Of a stretch of 64,000 bases of DNA, positions 39,151 through 47,600 are shown one piece after another. The stretch's first letter is position 1. Every line of letters starts with the position of its first letter. The DNA is taken from assembly GCF_047495875.1 (NCBI RefSeq), contig NC_092497.1, forward strand, positions 61,653,977 through 61,717,976. The letters run 5' to 3'. The translations under genes and the position numbers were made by a program. The notes below the pieces were generated by a model that worked only from the letters and a program-made list of their open reading frames with translations, did not search any database and had not been told where the DNA came from. This DNA comes from Pithys albifrons albifrons (Eukaryota > Chordata > Aves > Passeriformes > Thamnophilidae).

Positions 39151-39156
39151 ACTTAG

Positions 39157-42100
39157 TAGCCACACAAATAAAGATGTGAGAACAACATTAAAGAGTGCTA
39201 GAGATGCCATAATAAATATAGAATATAAGGAAGCCTCAAAGCAATGCAAGGTAATGAATTTTTTCCTTGTAAGATAATATTTTTGCACATTTTGTTTGCT
39301 GTTCCCATACTCTTACAGCTGTATAGTAATGCAGAGTGTGGAGTACTTTACTGATACAATGGTTGAGATTGATTTTCAGGTTTAACTTCATTGATCATTC
39401 CCGTTAGTTGACCACAAGTGAATTGAACTTTTATTCCTTTTCCTTTTGGATTTGCTTATACATGGTGATAAGAATATGAAGTATAGAATGCTATTGATAA
39501 AAATCCATTTCTGATCCTGACCTCACAAAGGTGCTTTAATTGCTGAACTCCTGGTATGGTTACTGACAGAACACTTCAGATATGAAGCACTCTTTGTCAG
39601 GAAAAGCTGAAGTTACTAATCTTAGCCTCTTCCTTCTGGCATTACCTGGTAGAGTACTAAACTGTAATGATAAAAGTCAAATGATGGAGCTGTAATATGC
39701 ATTTCATTCATTTCATTCCTCATTTCACTTAAAATTGTGTATTTCTAGGTAGTCCTGAAGCATGAAAAAAATAGCTACAACACATGGGTTAACTAATTGG
39801 CCTGGCAGCTCTTGGTTTAGAGCATCCTTATTGGGCCAAAGGGGAATACAAGAAGCTACTGAACCTGAAGCAAACCAATTATTGTCAGTTACAGTAAAGA
39901 TCCACTTCTTTTTTTCCCCTGAAGAGTGCTACTATGGAGTTGAACACAGGAACAAAGAAGAGTTCAGATTTCGATTGTGTTTTCTGGAGGTCCTTAGTTA
40001 TAGGGAACCTTCAGAGGAGCTGAAGTTCTTATTACTTGTGTGTCCAGTGTAAAGCCACAGTGAACTTTAGTTTCAGGGAGTTTAAATTTGTACTTCCTGT
40101 GTAGACTAGGTAGCAGTGAAGCATGCAAGGGAGAACATGAATTGAAACAAATGCAGGCCATTGTTCCATGCTTAGAAATTTCTTGCAGTTGAAGAAACAC
40201 ATGACAATGCTTTTCTAGCTTTATCTAGTTTATCTCGTTTTAGCTAGTTATTTATTTTTCCACCTTCCAGCATCAAGTGAATTTTTACTGAAATTTTTTG
40301 TTATTATTTAAAAGCAGTAGTATACATTTAAAATAGCTGAGTGCTGGGGGATGTGTGCATGACAGCCTATTACAGGATATAGTTACCACATACTGTTGTG
40401 TCATTTGCAGATTTGTGAAGCATAAGGTTGCATATTAAGTCTGTCTCTGACAGCAACAATTACTATTTTTCTAAGAATCTCATGTTTCCAATATAAGCAC
40501 CTTTTTAAATTATAACTGTTGTTGCCAGCTTTCAAGACATACTAAAATTTTCTGTTTTGCAGTTGGATTTTGGCTTTCTGTTACCTGTACAAGACAATAT
40601 GATACTTGGGTCTGGGTCTTTTATGGCATGACTTAATGCTTCCTATATTGTCTGTTATGCAGACAGATTACATATTAGAGGAAAGTTTCAAATAGTTGTT
40701 GGCAATTAGCTCAGGAAGCAAGGAAAGCTTTTCACTTAAAAATACAAGGAGTCAGAAGGCTCTGTAAAAATATCAACATAAATTCTGCTCAGTGAGTGCT
40801 ATATAAACACTATTGACCCCACTGAAGTCAATAAAATAATATTTGTAGGCAGAACTTGTTCTTGTCACACATGACTGTTGACACCAAAACTTTTTTTTCT
40901 TATTTAAAGTGGTTATCAAATTCAAAAGAGAAATCCAACCAAACAGATATCAGCGAAGACTTAGAGGATGTTTACCAAAAGCTCTTGGAACTCTATGGAA
41001 GGTAAAGTATATTAAATACCATAATTCATTCTTAAGATTTGTGGTTCAGTGAATGCCATTGCTGATACACAAAATAGGTGATTTTTTAGAAAAAAAAAAT
41101 CAGTGGGTTAGCACTTTGTACTTGTATAATGTTTCTTGATCCTGTCTGTTTTGATAGAGGAAGTACTCCTGTCATAATTGTACTTGAGATTAGCAGTTTA
41201 AAGCGTTTTGTGTATCCTCTGTCTGCTGATGAAATATACTGCCTTGATGCATTTAGCTTTGATAGTTCATTGGTAACTCTGCATTAATTAGTAGACTTAT
41301 TTTTCTCTGCTTTAGAATCACAGAGTATGTATCATTCAACTTATAGAGGTATAGGTCTAAACAAATCACGCTCTCAGCTGTCACTGTAACTGACTGAAGT
41401 ATTGAGTTTGTTTCCTTACTTTGAAAATTGTTCAAAAAGAAAAATAAAATCCCTTAATGTGTTTTTTTTTACTCACATCAGCAATGAGTAAAACTTTGAA
41501 GCATAACCAGTATTATTTGTTTGGCATCTATATCTATTAATAATTATTTTCTAAAATTTGAAAGCCATTTTTGGTTTTATGGAAAAACTTGAATTGTTTA
41601 TGTGAGATTTTCTTCTCCTTTTCTAGTGGTGACAAACAGAAATGGTGTGATGCATGTGAGAAGATCGTTGAACTTTATCATCAAGAAAAGAAATACCTAG
41701 AGGTAGGCTGAGTACTTTGCTTTCTGTCTTCTAAAAATATATTTCCTTTTGATCAGATCTACCTAGTCTTCATTACAGAATCTCCAAGTTTTTGGGCCAC
41801 AGACCACTTAAGATCTCTGCATGGACCATAACCAGGAATAACTTATTTTAACTATATTCCTTTCTTTTCCACTGAGTAAGACTTAGATGCAATCCATTAA
41901 ACTGACAGAGTGTGACAAAGAACATTAGTCTGCAGGCTGAGAGGGTGGAGCACCTTTCTTCTATTTGATTTCTAGAAGTCAAGCAGGGTCCCAAATGCAC
42001 TTTTATTTTACCTGCATGTCCTTTGCCTCATTTGGTCAGTTCTAAGTGTCTGACTTGCCCTTCACAGGTCTGGTGATCCCTTTCTAGGCTGGCTGTGAAG

Positions 42101-42835
42101 TGTCATGACCTCCATTGCCTGTGCCTTGTATGGTGTTTTCCACGCTTAATGATAAAAACACACAAAGCTGCTTCAGGGCAACCCAAACTTTGTTTGGCTC
42201 ACCCAGCACTCCTGAAGTCTGTCAGCATGGCCTTGAAGAAACAGGTAGGTTACCACCAGGTGGAGCTATTAAATGCAGTTATTGAGGGTCCTGTTTTCTC
42301 TTTCTCAGTTCTGTTGATGCTTTCCACACTGGAATTTCAACATGGACTGCTGCTGTTCTTCTCTTCCTATTTGTAGTGCTGGAGATCCATCAAGGCTTAA
42401 ATTTTTTCTTCAGGGTTTATCAGAGGACTGTCTAAGTATACTTTTACTGTAGATTTAATGCAGGTATCAGAATCAGAATTCATACTCCTGAGGTCTCTTC
42501 CCTTATTTACTGTACTGTGGAAGATGGACAGGTCCCACAGAATGCCTGGAACTTCTTTCTTCAGTTGAAAAGTAGGTACATGTGGGTTGTTTAAATGTTA
42601 GTCTGTTGTCCAGCCTAGTGTGGTAGAGTTGGAAACTTGTATCAGACCTCCAGGTTTTTAAAAGTAACAGCATGGTTAATTTGTCTCTGTTGACAGGTGG
42701 TTGAAACATGTCAAAAACAGAAGGAAGGTGCAGAAAAGGCAGAGCTTCATCAGCTTTAGAAAGAGATAATCCAGTTTCTGAAGGACAGTGCACAGAACCA
42801 GGATAGTAAGACTGAGCAGTCAGTGGTGTTTCTGA
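39157..42835 (+). pseudogene. TTC37: TTC37/SKIC3 5' portion, five decayed exons with introns
   Basis: Five exon-like blocks share frame style and splice sites with the N terminus of TTC37 (SKI complex TPR scaffold for the cytoplasmic RNA exosome). 39157-39250 encodes TTLKSARDAI...EYKEAS. 39749-39893 encodes VLKHEKNSYNTWV, then a TAA stop and a frameshift. 40910-41001 encodes DVYQKLLELYG. 41627-41702 encodes [17 protein letters not shown] and is open. From 42697 the sequence encodes ELHQL, then TAG where tryptophan is expected. Donors GTAATG, GTAAAG and GTAGGC and AG acceptors are visible, so it is unprocessed. Two stops and a frameshift make it non-functional. No later TTC37 exons were found up to 64 kb; ERV-B lies just downstream. 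Confidence 0.8.
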
Positions 42836-43639
42836 CCCCTACTTGCCTAGATCCATATGTAGGTATAGTGCAGCTAGACTTGAAATGGAGCCTTAAAACC
42901 CATGCAAATATTGTGGCTCTTTGTCTCCTTAAGGTTCATTGGAACTAAACGTCTCAGGAAAAGGTGGGTGATTTCACCTTCTGACAAGAACAGTGAGGGT
43001 CCACCAGCCTGTGATGAGTGCAGCAAGGCATCTAAATCCAAGCAGTCATCCTGGAAGTCCTTCCTTCTCTCGCTGCCTCCTCTTATGTCCAGGTTTGCAT
43101 TGTAGCACAGCAGTGCATTGTTTTACCTCTGCATGTTACAAGATGCATCATTCAGAGTCTTTGACAGTGTAGTGGAGCGGCCCTGGTTGCCTTGTGAGTG
43201 TTCAGCAGTGCCATATTGGTTTTGTACTAATAGAAAGTGTTATGCCAACCTGTTTCTGCTAAGCAAAATAAGATGAGCAAGAGGAAAGCTTGGCCAGTGA
43301 AAACAGTTATTGTTTGATACTTTATTGCATATAGCTCAATAAACCTACTCCATAAAATGAAACCACACTGTAGATTCTAGAGCTGTCAGAAAGGACTACA
43401 GGCCTGCTTTAATACAAGTGATTTCCCAGAACTGAGGAGAGAGAGAAATCATAATCATTAGCAAGAAATAAAAAGCTACATATATCTAAAAAGGTAGCAA
43501 AAATACACTGCTTTTAGCTACTGATTGTTTTTCTGTGCTACAGAAATGGCTACTCAGAGTGTCAGTGTTGTGTGGCCTTGGAAAGCCGTTCCTTGAGCCC
43601 TGTGCCAATCTTCCACAAGCCCTGTGCTGCCTCCCTTAC
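42836..43639. other. No gene recognised
   Basis: Possible TTC37 intronic sequence. No supported exon. Confidence 0.4.
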
Positions 43640-43845
43640 TTATCTACTTTGTTCTGTGAGGGTGATGGAACAGGTGAGTTCTGGAATTTCCAGGTGTATG
43701 AAGGGCAAGAAAGTCCTCAGAAACATTCATCATGGATTCACCAAGGAGAAATCCTGCTTAACCACCCTGATACCTTCTACAATTATATGACTAGTTTGGT
43801 AGATGAGAGGAGAGCAGTGGCTACTCTGCCTTGGCTTCGCTAAAG
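43640..43845 (+). repeat. CR1 LINE fragment (RT region)
   Basis: The plus-strand translation contains VMEQV, then MKGKKVLRN and HHGFTKEKSCLTTL, a CR1 reverse transcriptase signature. After a frame change it continues with YMTSLVDERRAV. It is degenerate. Confidence 0.75.
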
Positions 43846-44044
43846 CTCTCTACAAAATCTCTCTAAACATGCTCTTAGTCAAGCTCTTGAGTTATGGGCT
43901 CTACTTTCAATGTTGCATTGTTCTGTTCCCATCCTTTATGTGTCAGCTTTTTTCACAGTTTGTGTTTTTTACAATCAGTGGAGTACTATCTGCTAACAAA
44001 GGAGATATGATTTCCCTTTATTTCCATTGAAAGTGTAAAAGTAG

Positions 44045-44674
44045 TGTCCTAGTTCAGCAGGAGGGACCAACTAACACTGTGTGGGGGTGATCAAAGCTGT
44101 GTATTCTACCCCCTCTATTCATTCCCCAAGGACAATGGGCCATTAGCAGCAGCTGCCCAGGGAGTCATTATCACCTTCACACCCAGCCTGAGGGGGTATG
44201 GCTGCTAAGGGGCCATCAACAGTTCAACAATACCCCCTGGCTCCAGAGTTAATCACTCATTGTGTGAGTCCCTGCCCAAGGGGAGGGACTGGGTGCTCCC
44301 TGAGGTTACATAAGTGGTGGGTAAGAAGACCTCGGGAACTTCTCGTCAGATCCAGAGAAGCAGCAGGACCTTGACAGGAGGAGATCAGCGGTCTCGGCCA
44401 GACTACAGCCCTCGCCTGCACCAACAGGTTTTTCATTTCCTTTTGCTCTGCACTTGGGGGAGCCACAGGGGGTCTCAGCACAAGGGCAAACAGACACCCT
44501 TGGGTTTGTGCCCCAGGACACTGGGTTGTACTGCTGGGTTTTTGTGAGTTGAAAGCAATTTCCCTTTTGTGCCAGTGTATTTATTGTAATATTATTATTA
44601 AATTTTAGCTCTGACTTATAATCTCTCTCGTGGTGAGCTCATTTCCCCTGCTGGTTCACCTTTAAACCAGCACA
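44045..44674 (+). repeat. ERV-B 5' LTR
   Basis: 630 bp, TGTCCTAG...CCAGCACA. Same family as 37330-37975 and 50736-51365. Followed by TCTCT and the primer site. Confidence 0.95.
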
Positions 44675-44679
44675 TCTCT

Positions 44680-44697
44680 TGGTACCCAACGTGGGGC
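44680..44697 (+). other. ERV-B primer binding site, Lys1,2-like with two changes
   Basis: TGGTACCCAACGTGGGGC, 5 nt after the LTR. It equals the ERV-A site except that CG became TA, as expected from CpG decay on both strands. Confidence 0.85.
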
Positions 44698-44763
44698 CAC
44701 GAGAGAGAAGTCAGAATTACGATTTCATTTTGTGTATTTGGATACAGAAACTCCCTGACTACC

Positions 44764-45627
44764 ATGTTGCCTGATGTATTCATGTGGATGGTGTATCTGG
44801 GCCTGTTCATATTTCGACACATGGGAAACCATTTGCCTTTTTTGATTGTCTCTTTAATACCAGGGAGAAGGATCAAAATTGCTTTATTAATATACTATGT
44901 TTATGTTGTCATAACATCAGAAGCAGTGAATTTCATTGTGAATGTATATTCAGTCTGGTGTGCCTGTCCTGGTTTGGGTTGTTACCTCTGGGGTCTCATT
45001 AAAAATAGCACCCAGACTGTGGGGAAAACAGGCAGAGATGGTTACTTCCACCTTTTCACCTCTGCTACAACAATCATTGAAAATATTGAGCTTCCTTTTG
45101 ATGTTAGGGACAGCATAATCCTACTGTTAGTGCTGTTAGTGTTGCTTTGTCTCCTCTGTACTGTATACACCATGTTTAGGGTCAGAACTGGGCTTTCTAA
45201 GGAGGCTTGCTGGAGGCCTGCCCTGGGAGCAGATGATGTTGAGTGGCACGGGAAGTGGGAAGATATGGGCCAGTATTTGGAGATCTTCTCTCCTCAAATG
45301 ATCTGGAAATTCACCCTGGAACAACTGCAGGACCCTGCCAAAATGCTAAGCTATGTGAAAGGAAGATGCTCTGATAGTCCCAGAGATGTGCAGCTGACAG
45401 CAACCTGCTGGGCCCTGGCCACTGCCTACCGCACACTGCTTGGTGTGGTACAGCATCGTCAGGAGGAGGAGAAAAGTAGCAAATCCACAGGCACCATGTC
45501 CACCCAAACCATGGCTGAGCCAGAGAGGAAAAGAGATACATCAACCAGCACCATTTCCACCCAAACCATGACTGAGCCAGAGAGGAGAGAGATACACCAA
45601 CCAGCACCATGTCCACCCAAACCATGA
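44764..45627 (+). CDS. gag: ERV-B Gag, N-terminal ORF with hydrophobic segments
   Basis: 287 codons starting 66 nt after the primer site. There are several hydrophobic stretches (about residues 5-18, 24-33, 38-62 and a Leu-rich one at about 120-138) and CYLWGLIKNST, the counterpart of the ERV-A motif. A more polar helical region follows, then the first two 57-bp repeat units. Unit 2 carries a one-base deletion, after which this frame runs out of register and stops; the conserved repeat continues in the next ORF. The hydrophobic N terminus shared with ERV-A argues that it is a real feature of this family. Confidence 0.75.
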   Translation: MLPDVFMWMVYLGLFIFRHMGNHLPFLIVSLIPGRRIKIALLIYYVYVVITSEAVNFIVNVYSVWCACPGLGCYLWGLIKNSTQTVGKTGRDGYFHLFTSATTIIENIELPFDVRDSIILLLVLLVLLCLLCTVYTMFRVRTGLSKEACWRPALGADDVEWHGKWEDMGQYLEIFSPQMIWKFTLEQLQDPAKMLSYVKGRCSDSPRDVQLTATCWALATAYRTLLGVVQHRQEEEKSSKSTGTMSTQTMAEPERKRDTSTSTISTQTMTEPERREIHQPAPCPPKP

Positions 45628-46490
45628 CTGAGCCAGAGAGGAAGAGAGATACACCAACCAGCACCATGTCCACCCAAACCATGACTGAGCCAGAGAGGAA
45701 GAGAGATACACCAACCAGCACCATGTCCACCCAAACCATGACTGAGCCAGAGAGGAAGAGAGATACACCAACCAGCACCATGTCCACCCAAACCATGACT
45801 GAGCCAGAGAGGAAGAGAGATACACCAACCAGCACCATGTCCACCCAAACCATGACTGAGCCAGAGAGGAAGAGAGATACACCAACCAGCACCATGTCCA
45901 CCCAAACCATGACTGAGCCAGAGAGGAAGAGAGACACACCAACCAGCACCATGTCCACCCAAACCATGACTGAGCCAGAGAGGAAGAGAGACACACCAAC
46001 CAGCACCATGTCCACCCAAACCATGACTGAGCCAGAGAGGAAGAGAGATACACCAACCAGCACCATGTCCACCCAAACCATGACTGAGCCAGAGAGGAAG
46101 AGAGATACACCAACCAGCACCATGTCCACCCAAACCATGACTGAGCCAGAGAGGAAGAGAGATACACCAACCAGCACCATGTCCACACAAACCATGACTG
46201 AGCCAGAGAGGAAGAGAGATACACCAACCAGCACCATGTCCACACAAACCATGACTGAGCCAGAGAGGAAGAGAGATACACCAACCAGCACCATGTCCAC
46301 CCAAACCATGACTGAGCCAGAGAGGAAGAGAGACATACCAACCAGCACCATGTCCACCCAAACCATGACTGAGCCAGAGAGGAAGAGAGATACACCAACC
46401 AGCACCATGTCCACACAAACCACAGCTGAGCCAGAGAGAAAGGGAAACAAATCAACCAGCACCATGTCCACACAAACCATGGAGAAGCCA
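45496..46490 (+). repeat. 57-bp minisatellite inside ERV-B gag, 18 units
   Basis: Units start at 45496, 45553 and 45609, then every 57 bp to 46464. Each encodes MSTQTMTEPERKRDTPTST. Most units are identical or differ by one or two bases (CCC/ACA, ATA/ACA). Unit 2 lacks one base, and the last two units are diverged (edge units). ERV-A has no such array, only a short Lys/Glu/Pro-rich linker. Because 57 is a multiple of 3, several other frames also stay open. Confidence 0.97.
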
Positions 46491-46688
46491 GAAGGACAAC
46501 AGAAACCGATAGCAGTTGCCCCTGTCCAGAAAAGAAAATCAAAGACCAAATCAGTTCGTATAGTGAATGACGAGGAAGAGTCAGGACCTTCACCTCAAGC
46601 AGAAGAAATGGAGCCAGAAATAATCACCCGGTCCCTATCCCTGGGAGAGCTGCATGAGCTCCGGAGAGAGTTCACGCAACAGGCTTGA
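45609..46688 (+). CDS. gag: ERV-B Gag, middle ORF (repeat array plus linker)
   Basis: 359 codons: 15 full repeat units and a partial one, then a basic linker (VAPVQKRKSKTK, matched by VAPIQKRKYKTK in ERV-A) and an acidic helical segment with SLSLGELHELRRE. It stops at 46686-46688. ERV-A continues through this point with about 10 extra bases, so a small deletion around 46678-46684 broke the frame. The ATG at 45609 is a repeat-unit methionine, probably not a true start. Without the two lesions this would be one Gag with the flanking ORFs. Confidence 0.75.
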   Translation: MSTQTMTEPERKRDTPTSTMSTQTMTEPERKRDTPTSTMSTQTMTEPERKRDTPTSTMSTQTMTEPERKRDTPTSTMSTQTMTEPERKRDTPTSTMSTQTMTEPERKRDTPTSTMSTQTMTEPERKRDTPTSTMSTQTMTEPERKRDTPTSTMSTQTMTEPERKRDTPTSTMSTQTMTEPERKRDTPTSTMSTQTMTEPERKRDTPTSTMSTQTMTEPERKRDTPTSTMSTQTMTEPERKRDIPTSTMSTQTMTEPERKRDTPTSTMSTQTTAEPERKGNKSTSTMSTQTMEKPEGQQKPIAVAPVQKRKSKTKSVRIVNDEEESGPSPQAEEMEPEIITRSLSLGELHELRREFTQQA

Positions 46689-47572
46689 CCTGGCTACTTC
46701 GAATCTGGGATGCTGCAGCCAATGATACAATTCTAGATGGGAATGAGGCAAGGCAGCTGGGATCCCTTTCTCGAGATGTTGTCATTGATCAGGGCATTGG
46801 AAAGAGACAGGAAACTCTCAGCCTCTGGCAGCGACTGTTGTCAAGCGTAAGAGAGAGATATCTTTGTAAGGAGGACCTCCACGTACAGCAAGGACAGTGG
46901 AACACAATGGAACAAGGTATCCGGTGCCTAAGGGAATTAGCCATACTGGAGACAATCTTTTCAGAAGACGAGAGATTCCCTAAAAGTCCAGATGGTGTCC
47001 AGTGCACATCCCAGATGTGGTTAAAATTTGCACGACTTGGACCAGAAATGTATTCTCGCTACCTTGCAACATTGCAGTGGAGAGAGGGAGAAGACAAGGT
47101 AGGTGCACTGGTCAGCAAACTCAGGATTTATGAAGACACTGTCACTGCTCCATTACGAGCCCACGTCTCAGCTGTTGAAACAAAACTGGCTGAACTGGAA
47201 GAGAAGATTAAGGAAGGACTCTTCTATATCTCTCCAGAACAAAGGAGAGTCTCTGCCATCAGAAGCAGGCGTCTTCCAGCTAAGGAGAAAGGGTACACTC
47301 AACCCGGAAATCTGTGGTTTTGCCTCCATGAGCATGGAGAAGATATGAGGAAATGGGATGGGAAACCCACCTCTTCTTTAGCAGCTCGGGTACGTGAATT
47401 GCAAAGAGGCACAACTAACACAGGGAATTCTTCAAGGTTAAAGGCTGCTCCGGTCTCTCGTGGGCAAGGCTCCAGACAGTATAGGAATGATGATGTTATG
47501 CCCGATCCTCTTGAAGGAACCTCCCAGTCATATTCACAGGGAGAGCGCAGTGAATACCATGACCAGAACTAG
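46685..47572 (+). CDS. gag: ERV-B Gag, C-terminal ORF
   Basis: 295 codons ending in TAG directly before in-frame pol. Aligns with ERV-A 5517-4663 (TWLLRIWD, LW-RLLSSVRE, HGEDM-KWDGKPT). Long helical central part, basic C terminus, no CCHC zinc knuckle. The ATG at 46685 is probably incidental, since the upstream frame is linked by a deletion. Confidence 0.8.
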   Translation: MTWLLRIWDAAANDTILDGNEARQLGSLSRDVVIDQGIGKRQETLSLWQRLLSSVRERYLCKEDLHVQQGQWNTMEQGIRCLRELAILETIFSEDERFPKSPDGVQCTSQMWLKFARLGPEMYSRYLATLQWREGEDKVGALVSKLRIYEDTVTAPLRAHVSAVETKLAELEEKIKEGLFYISPEQRRVSAIRSRRLPAKEKGYTQPGNLWFCLHEHGEDMRKWDGKPTSSLAARVRELQRGTTNTGNSSRLKAAPVSRGQGSRQYRNDDVMPDPLEGTSQSYSQGERSEYHDQN

Positions 47573-47600
47573 GGGGTCCCTGCCTCTAGCCAGGTAGAGG
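47570..47600 (+). promoter_or_regulatory. Candidate UAG readthrough signal, ERV-B gag/pol junction
   Basis: TAG at 47570-47572, spacer of 9-10 nt, then hairpin CCTCTA (47583-47588), loop GCCAGG (47589-47594), TAGAGG (47595-47600). The loop is exactly complementary to CCTGGC at 47642-47647, a possible pseudoknot. Layout and hairpin are the same as in ERV-A. Function is inferred. Confidence 0.6.

Noticed and set aside
45311..46593. Three long minus-strand ORFs (319-412 codons) over the ERV-B repeat
   Set aside because: They are shadows of the 57-bp array: the unit length is a multiple of 3 and several frames lack stops. Their translations are Val/Leu/Ser/Trp-rich repeats without independent support.
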